Shown here: piece after piece, positions 50,246-58,790 of the stretch
Layout of the letters: each line of letters opens with the position of its first letter
Position numbering within the stretch: the first letter of the stretch is position 1
Source: Micavibrio aeruginosavorus EPB
GTDB taxonomy: Bacteria > Pseudomonadota > Alphaproteobacteria > Micavibrionales > Micavibrionaceae
Reading direction: 5' to 3'
Length of the DNA stretch: 64,000 nucleotides
NCBI RefSeq assembly: GCF_000348745.1
Contig: NC_020812.1
Location: forward strand, 2,365,444-2,429,443
Made by a program: the position numbers and the translations under genes
The notes under the pieces: model-generated
Seen by the model: only the letters and a program-made list of their open reading frames with translations
The model's database searches: none
Told to the model about the DNA's origin: nothing

Positions 50246-52519
50246 ATGAGCATTTCAGGTCTGGATTCGGCCCTGTCCGGTTTGAAGATCGCCCAGCAAC
50301 AGCTGAGCGTCATATCGAACAACGTCGCCAACGTATCAACGCCGGGATATTCCCGAAAAATCCTTCCGCAACAAACCGTTGCGATTGAGGGCCAGACCGT
50401 CGGCGTCAAGGCCAACGCCGTGGTCCGCAATGTCGATATGTACCTGGCCCGGGATTATTGGACCCAGGTCAGCGCGGTGACCTTCCAGGACACCACCGCC
50501 ACCTATATGAACCAGATTCAGCAGTTCCACGGGGCGCCGGATGCGGAAACATCCATCTCGGCAAAAATTACCGCCCTGCAGGATGCGTTCCTGTCCCTGG
50601 CCAACCAACCCGACAGCGAAGTCGGCATGCAGGCCGCCGTCAGCGCCGCCCAAAGCACCGCCCAGAAATTCAACGATTATTCCAAACTGATGACCCAGAT
50701 GCGGAATGACACGCAGCGCGAACTGAGCGAGGCGGTCAGCCAGGTCAACACGTTGCTGAACCAGGTGGCCAGCCTGAACAAGGAAATCAAAAGCAACATG
50801 GCCCAGGGGCGCACCGTCGCCCAGCAGCAAGATCAACGCGACGCCGCGATTGAGGAATTATCGGGACTGATCGAAATCAGCTTCTTCACCCGCGGGGACG
50901 GCGTTCTGGTCGTCCAGACCAACGAAGGTTTGCAATTGGCCGACGACACGGTCAACCCGATGTATTTCAACCCGACACAGCAAACGACCCAGACCTATTA
51001 CCCGGCCAGTGCCGCGGGTCTGTATGTCGGCGGCAACCCGGACGAAGTCCGCGTGTCGTTTGATATCACCGAACGCGATCCGGGCGGCAAAATCGGCGCG
51101 TTGCTGGCCATGCGCGATGAAACTTTGCCCGCGTATCAGGCACAGCTGGACGAGCTGGCTCACAAAACCGCCCTGCGCCTGTCGGAACAGGGGTTGAACC
51201 TGTTCACCGATCAATTTGGCAACATCCCGGCCAACACCGATCCGGTCCCCAACCCGCCCGGCCCGCTGACCCCTGTGCCATATGTCGGATTTTCCGCGAT
51301 TATGCAGGTGAACCCGGCCATTTTGAATGACAACAGCCTGATCCGCTCCGGTACCGTGGTGGGCAGCGCCGTACAGGAAGGATCGAACGAAGTCCTGCGC
51401 CGCGTCGCCGAATTTGCCTTTGGCAACATCGCGTATCAGGAAGCGCAGGGGAACGTTGATATTCGCGTCGCCGGCATTCCCGATACATTACAAAACATCT
51501 TTGGCCTGAACCCGCAGGCGCAAATGCGCGGTGATGTGAATATTCACAATCTGTCGCTGGGCGTGCCGCTTAACGCCGCGCCGGATCATCCATTCCTGCC
51601 CATCAGCGGACCGCCTTTGCTGGATGATTTCACCATTCGTATTGATGAGGGCGGGGCCAACGACACGGGCGATATCACCATCGACCTGACCGCCGTGGAC
51701 ACCGCCTATCCCACGCCGCCCTCCACCAGCGGGGCGCAGGCATTGGTTGATTACCTGAACAACGACGTGTTCCCGACACTGGCTCCGCCATTGGACACCA
51801 CCGTCACCGCGTCCTTGAACCAATTCGGCCAATTGATGATCAACGCCCAGCATGACATCGGGATCGGTGTCGGAAATATGGGCGAAGACGGGCTGGAATA
51901 TCTGGGCTTGAAGGCCGGAACGACGCAAGCCGTCGATCCGTATTTCACCGTACAGGTGGGGCAGGATGATCCGGTTCGTGTCAGCATTTCACCGGGTGAC
52001 ACGGAAACCGATTTGCTGACCAAGCTGAACAACATTCCCGGTGTTCAGGCCAGCATTGACCCGGCCACCGGCTTCTTGTCCTTCCGCCCCGGCCCGGGGT
52101 TCGGCGGTGATATTCGCATCGTTGACGGAACGATCCTCAGCGCAGGGGGCAACACGCCGAGCCTGGAATTGCTGGGCAGCGCCAGCCCGGTGGTCAGCGT
52201 CGCCCACGCCCCCTTCCGCGAAACCCAGTTGGGGGCCGGGTTACAGGTCAGCTCCGGCTTGCCGGGGACGCTGACGCTGGAGGAATATTCCCAGCGTATG
52301 ATCAGCAACCAGGTGGCCGAGGTGAACGCCACCACCGCCAAACAGGCGGATGAAGCCAGCCTGCGCGATTTGTTAAACACGCAGTTGCTGAACGAATCCG
52401 GCGTCAATCTGGATGAGGAATTGTCGCACTTGATTGTGGTGCAATCGGCCTTTGCCGCCAGCGCCAAAACCATTACCGCCATTGATGAAATGTTCCAGCA
52501 ATTGCTGAACGCTTTCTAA
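50246..52519 (+). CDS. flgK: Flagellar hook-associated protein 1 FlgK
   Basis: The 757-aa hook-filament junction protein begins MSISGLDSALSGLKIAQQQL then SVISNNVANVSTPGYSRKIL, the axial-protein N-terminal signature (flagellar basal-body rod type). The C-terminus contains SGVNLDEELSHLIVVQSAFA, ASAKTITAIDEMFQQLLNAF, the typical D0 helices. GGAGCGAAAG precedes ATG 50246. The middle is long for FlgK. It is followed 17 bases later by flgL; a sigma-54 promoter lies upstream. Confidence 0.95.
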   Translation: MSISGLDSALSGLKIAQQQLSVISNNVANVSTPGYSRKILPQQTVAIEGQTVGVKANAVVRNVDMYLARDYWTQVSAVTFQDTTATYMNQIQQFHGAPDAETSISAKITALQDAFLSLANQPDSEVGMQAAVSAAQSTAQKFNDYSKLMTQMRNDTQRELSEAVSQVNTLLNQVASLNKEIKSNMAQGRTVAQQQDQRDAAIEELSGLIEISFFTRGDGVLVVQTNEGLQLADDTVNPMYFNPTQQTTQTYYPASAAGLYVGGNPDEVRVSFDITERDPGGKIGALLAMRDETLPAYQAQLDELAHKTALRLSEQGLNLFTDQFGNIPANTDPVPNPPGPLTPVPYVGFSAIMQVNPAILNDNSLIRSGTVVGSAVQEGSNEVLRRVAEFAFGNIAYQEAQGNVDIRVAGIPDTLQNIFGLNPQAQMRGDVNIHNLSLGVPLNAAPDHPFLPISGPPLLDDFTIRIDEGGANDTGDITIDLTAVDTAYPTPPSTSGAQALVDYLNNDVFPTLAPPLDTTVTASLNQFGQLMINAQHDIGIGVGNMGEDGLEYLGLKAGTTQAVDPYFTVQVGQDDPVRVSISPGDTETDLLTKLNNIPGVQASIDPATGFLSFRPGPGFGGDIRIVDGTILSAGGNTPSLELLGSASPVVSVAHAPFRETQLGAGLQVSSGLPGTLTLEEYSQRMISNQVAEVNATTAKQADEASLRDLLNTQLLNESGVNLDEELSHLIVVQSAFAASAKTITAIDEMFQQLLNAF

Positions 52520-52536
52520 ACTGAGAGGATAGACCC

Positions 52537-53580
52537 ATGACCGCGATATCGACCTACGCACGATCCATGGCGCAATCGCAGCAGATCAAACTGATGCAGA
52601 TGCAGTTTTCCGACCTGCAGACACAGTTGAACACGGGCAAAAAAACCCAACTGCTGTCCGGTTTGGGCAGTGATGCCATCGTATCCAAACGGGCCCGTGC
52701 CGATTTCAACGAACTGCAAACCTATATCGACAACATCGACAAATCCCAGACCCGCATCAAAATGATGCTGGAGGCTGTTGAGGGGATCAAGGCGCAGGCC
52801 ACCGCCGTCGCCGATGGCGTCATCAATCAGGTGCAGGAAGGCGAGATCAGTGAACTCGGCGCCCTGCGTGATCTGGCCGATAAATCATATGATTTCATTC
52901 TTGATCTGATGAACACCCGGGATGGCAACACCTATCTGTTCGCCGGATCGGATTCCGGATCCCAGCCGATCACAGATGCCGGGACGCTGGATACCTATTT
53001 CGCCACACTGAACGCGGAATGGGCGGCGGGCACATTGACCGTCAACCCACCCAATACGAATATTGCCGAGGAATATATCAGCCGTTACACCAACATTCCC
53101 GAAACCACGATGGGCATCAACGGATCACTGGTCGATGCGAAGAAAGTCATGGTGCGCGCCGATACGACGGTTGAGGTTGATTACACCGTGATGGCGAACC
53201 AGCAAGGGTTCAAGGATATCCTGACCGCCGTGTCCGCCCTGCGCAATCTGGGTGATTTGGAAGACGCGCCGGGGGCGACATACGAAGAACAGCAGGAAAA
53301 TTTCTACGCCGTGTTTAACAACATCGCCACGCAACTGACCGGGGCGCTGGACAAGATGGATGAATATGGCACGAAATTAAGCCTGGCCGATGTCCGGATC
53401 AAGGAAGCAAAGGCCGATCACAAAATCGACCAAAACACACTGACCGCCACAATCGAACGGATCGAAAACGCGCCGATTGAGGAAGTGTCGGTGAAAATCA
53501 CCGCTCTGGCCACACAGCTAAACGCCACCTATCAGGTCACAGCCATGGCCAGCCAGTTGAGCCTGGTGAATTTCATCTAA
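52537..53580 (+). CDS. flgL: Flagellar hook-associated protein 3 FlgL
   Basis: This 347-aa flagellin-like junction protein has an N-terminal D0/D1 helix with QMQFSDLQTQLNTGKKTQLL and NIDKSQTRIKMMLEAVEGIK, and FILDLMNTRDGNTYLFAGSD, the usual FlgL segment. The C-terminal helix carries EVSVKITALATQLNATYQVT and ends SQLSLVNFI. It is directly downstream of flgK and followed by a terminator, so flgKL is a two-gene transcript. Confidence 0.94.
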   Translation: MTAISTYARSMAQSQQIKLMQMQFSDLQTQLNTGKKTQLLSGLGSDAIVSKRARADFNELQTYIDNIDKSQTRIKMMLEAVEGIKAQATAVADGVINQVQEGEISELGALRDLADKSYDFILDLMNTRDGNTYLFAGSDSGSQPITDAGTLDTYFATLNAEWAAGTLTVNPPNTNIAEEYISRYTNIPETTMGINGSLVDAKKVMVRADTTVEVDYTVMANQQGFKDILTAVSALRNLGDLEDAPGATYEEQQENFYAVFNNIATQLTGALDKMDEYGTKLSLADVRIKEAKADHKIDQNTLTATIERIENAPIEEVSVKITALATQLNATYQVTAMASQLSLVNFI

Positions 53581-53583
53581 TAA

Positions 53584-53607
53584 AAAAGGGCCCGGATGGG
53601 CCCTTTT
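53584..53607. terminator. Terminator between flgL and the TcpQ-like gene
   Basis: AAAAGGGCCC - GGAT - GGGCCCTTTT, with A and T tracts on both sides, 3 bases after the flgL stop and 19 bases from the stop of the convergent gene. Confidence 0.88.
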
Positions 53608-53625
53608 GATTGGGTTTTCGATCTC

Positions 53626-55053
53626 TTAGGACATCGGCTGAACATCCACCACCAGAACCGACGGTCCCTGGGGCAGATTGGGATGCAAGCGGCCCAACGG
53701 GCGGGCATCCTGATCATTAAAGGCGCTGAGCGCGCTCAAAACCGCTTCTGCGTAATTGCTTTTCATTGTGATCGGCGCGGGCAATTTGAAATCGCGCGCG
53801 GAATTCCAGACCAGTTCAACGCCCGCATCGTGCGACCATTGCAACAAAACATCGCGCAAAGATGCACCACGGGCGGCCTTCCACGTCTGGATCGCATCGG
53901 GATTAAAGCGGGTTTGAACAGCCTCCTCCGCCGCCAACGGGGCCGGGGCCGTCAGTGACGCATCCGACATCATCATATCGTCTTGGGTCATATCATCCTG
54001 GATCACATCATCACCCATGACAACATCGCCGGGCGCGCGGGGCGTGGCCACCGGATCAATAAACCCAACATCCTCAACCCCCATCAACGGGGTCGGGGCT
54101 TCAACCGCCACCGGATCGTCCGATACGGGTGTCTCCATCATCGGGGCCGGGGCGGCATCGCGCACAACAGGCTCGGCCACACTCTCACCACGGCGAAGAT
54201 AAACCTCGCGGACGGGCTCATGGGCAGGTGCGGACACAGGGGCCGCATGAACCGGCAGAGCCGGGGCTTCAACAGGAGTTGCAACAGGAGCCGCGGCCAC
54301 ATGTGCCGCAACCTCTTTCGGTCCAACCCAAACGCGTTTGACATCATCCATCACGCGCACGGACAGACCGTATGCGGCAACCGCATTCTCCAGCACGGTG
54401 GGCCATGCGGCGCCACCATCCCAATCAACGCGCTGGCCCTGATCCACGGACGGATCAAAAACATACCCATACCCAGCCGGAACAATCTGGCGCATAGCCA
54501 GCACCAGCGGCAGGTCGCGCCCAAAGCCCTCCGCCGTGGCGTGGTGCGACGGCGCAGACACAGGAGCGCTTGCCTGTACCGGCGCGGACGGAGCGGGCGC
54601 GCCCGTCCCCTTGGAGACGATCAACGCCGGTTTATGCCGGGTCGGTTGGTGCAGGGGTTTTTCAATCTGGGGCGCGCGCGGGGCCGGGTGCGCATCGGCG
54701 TGAACATGCGGTGCCTCGGTCGCGGGCGACAGGCGCATCATCGGCTTTGGTTCAGGCTGTTCGTCGATTGCCGGCATCGGGCGGGGGGGCGGCGGCAGGT
54801 CATCCATCACAGTTCCGGTCGCGCCATCATCCGTCGACACTTCCGTCATGGTGACGTCGATGATTTCGACTTCACTGACCGGGACGGCGCTGACGGGCGG
54901 CATCACGCCATCGGTATCCGCACTGACGGACGAAGCCGCCGGCGGGGGCGTAAATTCAAACCCAGCCAGAGCCGGCACAGCGAAGGAAGAGGTCAGAACA
55001 CACACCGTCCCCAACAGTAAAAAGCGGGACGAAAAAAGGGCGCGAGAGTTCAT
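53626..55053 (-). CDS. TcpQ-like exported protein with two related domains (475 aa)
   Basis: A signal peptide (LLLGTVCVLTSSFAVPALAG) is followed by a long Pro/Ala-rich region. Residues about 170-245 form a TcpQ/PilL-like domain: FGRDLPLVLAMRQIVPAGYG, WPTVLENAVAAYGLSVRVMD, VKRVWVGPKEV. A second, C-terminal copy (TWKAARGASLRDVLLQWSHD, ELVWNSARDFKLPAPITMKS, NYAEAVLSALSAFN) matches the TcpQ C-terminal domain that resembles DotD/secretin N-domains. It is probably a periplasmic partner of the type IVB outer-membrane complex. It lies at the 3' end of the dotD-C-B-icmT unit. Confidence 0.78.
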   Translation of the reverse strand: MNSRALFSSRFLLLGTVCVLTSSFAVPALAGFEFTPPPAASSVSADTDGVMPPVSAVPVSEVEIIDVTMTEVSTDDGATGTVMDDLPPPPRPMPAIDEQPEPKPMMRLSPATEAPHVHADAHPAPRAPQIEKPLHQPTRHKPALIVSKGTGAPAPSAPVQASAPVSAPSHHATAEGFGRDLPLVLAMRQIVPAGYGYVFDPSVDQGQRVDWDGGAAWPTVLENAVAAYGLSVRVMDDVKRVWVGPKEVAAHVAAAPVATPVEAPALPVHAAPVSAPAHEPVREVYLRRGESVAEPVVRDAAPAPMMETPVSDDPVAVEAPTPLMGVEDVGFIDPVATPRAPGDVVMGDDVIQDDMTQDDMMMSDASLTAPAPLAAEEAVQTRFNPDAIQTWKAARGASLRDVLLQWSHDAGVELVWNSARDFKLPAPITMKSNYAEAVLSALSAFNDQDARPLGRLHPNLPQGPSVLVVDVQPMS

Positions 55054-55146
55054 GGTTTAAAAACCTTGTCGATTGTTGCCAGTCAGATATGCCAGTCGGT
55101 CACAAACAGCGCGGCCACAAAAGGCCCGCGCATAATGCAATAAAGC

Positions 55147-55169
55147 CCCCTGAAATTAGTCGTCAGGGG
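55147..55169 (-). terminator. Possible weak terminator after icmT
   Basis: CCCCTGA - AATTAGTCG - TCAGGGG, followed on the minus strand by GCTTTATT. The stem is short; it might separate icmT from the TcpQ-like gene. Confidence 0.4.
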
Positions 55170-55258
55170 TTAAAATGACAAGGTGGAAATGGGGTTTAGG
55201 GTTGGGTAGTCCCGTAAAATCCGGGTTTGCGCCCCGTCACGCCGGACCCAAACAGCAA

Positions 55259-55561
55259 TCAGCCAAAATCCCGCATCCGGCGGCGGCGCAGCGACACCCA
55301 AGCCGGGCGGTTCTGCCCCACGATCCAGACCCGCAACGCCCGCATGGCGGAGGAGAAGGTCAGGCCCCGACGTTCGAGCATCGAGAAAATGACGGTGATG
55401 ATGATGGTCAGGACCAGTGTGATCGGCCGGGCATAGACCAGAAGCGCAAAAAACGGCAAAGCCGCCCGGGCATCGAGCGAGAAAAACCGCACCGGGCGCA
55501 TGGTGTTGCGCCAGTGCCAGTTCCGCTTCTCAATCAGGGCATCTTCGGTACTTTGGGCCAT
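55259..55561 (-). CDS. icmT: Type IVB inner-membrane protein IcmT/DotK-like (100 aa)
   Basis: A 100-aa protein with NWHWRNTMRPVRFFSLDARA, then two hydrophobic segments (LPFFALLVYARPITLVL; IITVIFSMLERRGLTF) and a basic end (RVWIVGQNRPAWVSLRRRRM). The MRPVRFFxxDARA start and the ER-x-GLTF-x-R region match IcmT of Legionella (86 aa), which lies near dotDCB there too. The start is ATG 55561. The gap to dotB upstream is 88 bases. Confidence 0.87.
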   Translation of the reverse strand: MAQSTEDALIEKRNWHWRNTMRPVRFFSLDARAALPFFALLVYARPITLVLTIIITVIFSMLERRGLTFSSAMRALRVWIVGQNRPAWVSLRRRRMRDFG

Positions 55562-55649
55562 TTCATCTGCCTAAGAGGCTGTAAATAATCATAGAATACC
55601 GTATCAGCAGAGTTTAAACAAACCGCTAACGGTCAGAAGCAGGGCGCAC

Positions 55650-56813
55650 TTACCCGCCCGCGCCCGTGGAGGAGGACAGCAGCAGATACCAGCGGCGTTC
55701 AATCAATCCGGCATCAAAGGCTTTCCCGGCGGAAATCGCCATGCTCTGCCCATAGGTCGGCAGCATCCGTTGCAGGTTGGCCGGCCATTCGGTGAAATCC
55801 ATATCCAGCAATTTTTCGCGCACTTCGTCCGGGAATTTCATCCATTCCCGCACACCGAGACGGCCGCCGCCAACCTTTGGCACCAGCGCCTGGGTCACGA
55901 TCATGCGCAACGTTTCCATCAAGGCGTAAGCCCGTTCGGAGCGTTCATTGGCATCGAACGTGGCCACCATACGCTGGATGGTCGAGGCCACCCCCGTCGT
56001 GTGGGTCGTGGTGTACACGGCGTGGCCGGTTTGCGCCGCTTCGATCGCGGCGGAAATGGTTTCACGGTCGCGGGCTTCGCCCACCAGAATGATGTTCGGT
56101 TTACGGCGCAGGGCGTTACGGACGCCGCGCGCGAAATCGGGCAAGTGACGCGGAATTTCCGTCTGCGCGACCAACGAACGCGGGCTTTTAATCGCGTCAT
56201 AGACATATTCGATCGGCGCTTCATACGTCAGCATTTTGCCGCACCCGTGCGCACGTTCCAGCATCATGCGGTTGCCCGCGGCCAGCAATGTGGTTTTCCC
56301 CGAACCCGTCGGGCCGGTGATAATCACAACCCCCTGACGCGGGGCCCAGTTCTTCACGATGTCTTCCTCGATATTCAGATCGAGCATCGTCGGCGGTTCG
56401 TTCGGCAGAACCCGCATCGTAATCTGCGCCGCGTCGCGGCCCTTGGACAGGACCGGCGTAATGTTCACACGGAAACGGATGCGCGTATAACGATCCGGTT
56501 TCAGTTCGTAGGACAGGTCGAGGTCGGTCCCCGAGGCCAAGCGCGCCTGCGCTTCTGGTCCGTAAATTTTTTGCAGCATGACGGCCATGTCACCCGCATC
56601 CAGCGCGCGATAAGTCGCCGGATACAGAACGCCGTCAATTTCGTGATAAATCTGTTTATCGGACTGGAACGTAATATCGGATGCGTTGCGTTTCACCGAC
56701 CAAAGCAGGAACGGATCGACATGTTCGTCCGTGAACCGGTTGGGTTCATCGGGCCATGTCTGGGCAACGTTATCCGCGCCCTTTACAAGACTTATCGGCT
56801 TGCGGGCAGCCAT
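55650..56813 (-). CDS. dotB: Type IVB secretion ATPase DotB
   Basis: This 387-aa PilT/VirB11-superfamily hexameric ATPase has the Walker A GPTGSGKTTLLAAG (Lys173), an Asp box ML-TYEAPIEYVYDAI, Walker B-like KPNIILVGEARDRETISAAI, and the His box TGHAVYTTTHT. The N-terminal half contains VKRNASDITFQSDKQIYHEI, typical of PilT-type ATPases. It energises assembly or export. The ATG at 56813 overlaps the dotC stop by 22 bases. Confidence 0.93.
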   Translation of the reverse strand: MAARKPISLVKGADNVAQTWPDEPNRFTDEHVDPFLLWSVKRNASDITFQSDKQIYHEIDGVLYPATYRALDAGDMAVMLQKIYGPEAQARLASGTDLDLSYELKPDRYTRIRFRVNITPVLSKGRDAAQITMRVLPNEPPTMLDLNIEEDIVKNWAPRQGVVIITGPTGSGKTTLLAAGNRMMLERAHGCGKMLTYEAPIEYVYDAIKSPRSLVAQTEIPRHLPDFARGVRNALRRKPNIILVGEARDRETISAAIEAAQTGHAVYTTTHTTGVASTIQRMVATFDANERSERAYALMETLRMIVTQALVPKVGGGRLGVREWMKFPDEVREKLLDMDFTEWPANLQRMLPTYGQSMAISAGKAFDAGLIERRWYLLLSSSTGAGG

Positions 56814-57637
56814 GTATCCGATCCCGGCTTGAGTTCAGGCTTGCCGGTGATTTGCACCGCGCGGTCGCCAACACGCATGACATCGCCACCACCCGTCACG
56901 CCGCGATCAACATGCAGCGCGTAAGGTTGCGACACCATATCCTGAGCCAGCAACATGCGATACCGCACCATGCCTTGATAATCAGCCGACAACGCTTGCA
57001 GGTCGGCCTGGAAAATTTCATCCGCCTGCTCAACACCGCGTTCCCAGCCAATCTGGACCCAGTTTTCCCAGCGCTCTTGCTCTTCCGGTGTTTCCGGCAG
57101 CAAGACATCTGGCGGCGGGGTTACCTTGCCCCAGTCACGTTCCAGATAGTTGCGCCAGACACGGGCGGTCGCGACGATCTTTGCGTTTGCGCTGATGGAA
57201 TAAACCCGGTCAGACACGGCGGCGGATTGACCGCCCGCCTCGATCAGCAAAGCATTTTCCTGTTCGGAAACAATCGGCGGTTCGATCAGCAGACCCGACG
57301 GGGCCGCGATCAGCAGCTGGCGGAAATCGAACACCTTGTCCATATAATCGGACGTGTTTTCCAGTTCATTCCGGATTTCCCATGTGCGCCAGGCCAGACC
57401 GCCGCGCGCGCCATAAGACAACGCCGCTTCCTTCATCGCGTCGAAGCGGATATCCAGCGGCAACCCCTCGGTCACACCAACGCTGATCGCCGTATCGGTC
57501 CGAACCGGATTTTGCAATTCCACAATCGGCGGCGGCGGTGTGCGTTCGGCGCGGGCCACCGGGCCAGCGAACAGAACAGCGCCACAGGTCAGCGCCGTCA
57601 AAGTCAGTACACGGAAAAATGATGGCGTGCGGATCAC
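56792..57637 (-). CDS. dotC: Type IVB outer-membrane-core protein DotC
   Basis: GTG 57637 lies four bases after the dotD stop with GGGGGA as the ribosome-binding site. The 281-aa protein has a signal peptide (RVLTLTALTCGAVLFAGPVA). The body has RFDAMKEAALSYGARGGLAW, FDFRQLLIAAPSGLLIEPPI, TARVWRNYLERDWGKV and ENWVQIGWERGVEQADEIFQ, the DotC signature. The Legionella protein is a lipoprotein; here the only early Cys is in LTCG, not a standard lipobox, so it may be released by signal peptidase I. Confidence 0.9.
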   Translation of the reverse strand: MIRTPSFFRVLTLTALTCGAVLFAGPVARAERTPPPPIVELQNPVRTDTAISVGVTEGLPLDIRFDAMKEAALSYGARGGLAWRTWEIRNELENTSDYMDKVFDFRQLLIAAPSGLLIEPPIVSEQENALLIEAGGQSAAVSDRVYSISANAKIVATARVWRNYLERDWGKVTPPPDVLLPETPEEQERWENWVQIGWERGVEQADEIFQADLQALSADYQGMVRYRMLLAQDMVSQPYALHVDRGVTGGGDVMRVGDRAVQITGKPELKPGSDTWLPASR

Positions 57638-57640
57638 GTG

Positions 57641-58159
57641 TTATCCCCCGACACCCGTCACAGGCGCGTAGTGGATTTCCACCATGCGGCGAACACCATC
57701 CACGCGAACATCGGCGCGCTGCCCCAGTTGCAGGCCCAGCGAGCGCAGGACATCAATCACCGGACGGTTTTCAACATTGATCGAAACAACAACGGGCACA
57801 GGCGGCTGTTCGCCGACAGACATAAAGGCATAGCCGGCGCGATCCGCCAGTGTTTTGGCAATCGGCTCAACCGGGCCAACCCAGTTCACCGTAATGGCGC
57901 GTTTCAATTCAACCGGCGCATCGGCAATCGGTTCAACGGCCACACCGGGGCTGCGCGCCTGTTCGACAGCGGCCAGCGTTTCCAGCGCGCCCGATGCACG
58001 ATCAGCCGCTTCGGCCAGCATCAGATTCACCTTCTCCGGTGACGCAACCAGTTGCGGATTGTTATTTTTTTGCACGGCCTGACCCGGCGCACAGGCGGAC
58101 AACGCCAGCGCAGCCACGCACAGGGTCAGCGAAACAGCTTGTTTGCGAAAACGCATCAT
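57641..58159 (-). CDS. dotD: Type IVB outer-membrane lipoprotein DotD
   Basis: This 172-aa lipoprotein has a clear lipobox (VAALALSAC) with acylation at Cys23. It has a helical stretch (VNLMLAEAADRASGALETLA) then a secretin N0-like domain (ELKRAITVNWVGPVEPIAKT, PVIDVLRSLGLQLGQRADVR). DotD positions DotH in the outer membrane. The ATG at 58159 follows a GTG frame start and the alternative ATG three bases later is equally usable. It heads a tight dotD-dotC-dotB run. Confidence 0.88.
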   Translation of the reverse strand: MMRFRKQAVSLTLCVAALALSACAPGQAVQKNNNPQLVASPEKVNLMLAEAADRASGALETLAAVEQARSPGVAVEPIADAPVELKRAITVNWVGPVEPIAKTLADRAGYAFMSVGEQPPVPVVVSINVENRPVIDVLRSLGLQLGQRADVRVDGVRRMVEIHYAPVTGVGG

Positions 58160-58361
58160 GACCACAAAACACCCTCAAAAATGCGAAACCCGAGAATGCC
58201 AAAAACCCGGGGAATGAGACGATTGGGACAGCAGGCCATGGTATGGCCGAACACCCCCAAATCAGAACACTTCCACAAGTTACCTTGTCCCGCGCGGCGG
58301 AACAAGTCAGCTTTTTCGAAAAACCGGACAGTTCACCCGGCCCTGAGGGGTGCAGAGCCGT

Positions 58362-58778
58362 TTATTTGCGCAGAAGACCGTGGCGTTCCATCGAAGACAC
58401 CACTTTTTTCTTATATTTCCCGCCAATTCCGGGGGTGCGGGAATGATAATGAGCAATCGCCTTGGATAAATTGCCAGTATCGTTCAGATGGCGGCGCAAA
58501 ATCCAGGCGGACACGCCAACATTGGTGCATGGGTCATCACGCACCCATTTGCGGGCGGTGGAGGGGCTGACCCCCCAGACGCCGGAGAGTTCATCCAGCC
58601 AAAGCGTATTGATCTGCATCGGGCCCAGATCATAGGTGCCGTTGTCGTTCGGGCCCACTTCCTGCCCGACCCGGCCGCCTTCGACCTGATAAATCCCCAG
58701 CAAAACCGCCGGGGGAATGGAATAGGTTTGCGCCGCGATCAGGATGCATCCCGCCAGAATACCGGACATTGCACTCAT
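58362..58778 (-). CDS. Lytic transglycosylase domain protein (138 aa)
   Basis: A small SLT-fold protein: SIPPAVLLGIYQVEGGRVGQ contains the likely catalytic Glu33, and DNGTYDLGPMQINTLWLDEL is the GxMQIN motif. NVGVSAWILRRHLNDTGNLS and AIAHYHSRTPGIGGKYKKKV follow. The N-terminal hydrophobic stretch (GILAGCILIAAQTY) could be a signal sequence. Such VirB1-like enzymes open peptidoglycan for type IV secretion. It is 12 bases downstream of the 327-aa gene and about 200 bases upstream of dotD. Confidence 0.85.
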   Translation of the reverse strand: MSAMSGILAGCILIAAQTYSIPPAVLLGIYQVEGGRVGQEVGPNDNGTYDLGPMQINTLWLDELSGVWGVSPSTARKWVRDDPCTNVGVSAWILRRHLNDTGNLSKAIAHYHSRTPGIGGKYKKKVVSSMERHGLLRK

Positions 58779-58790
58779 GATCGCGCCCCC

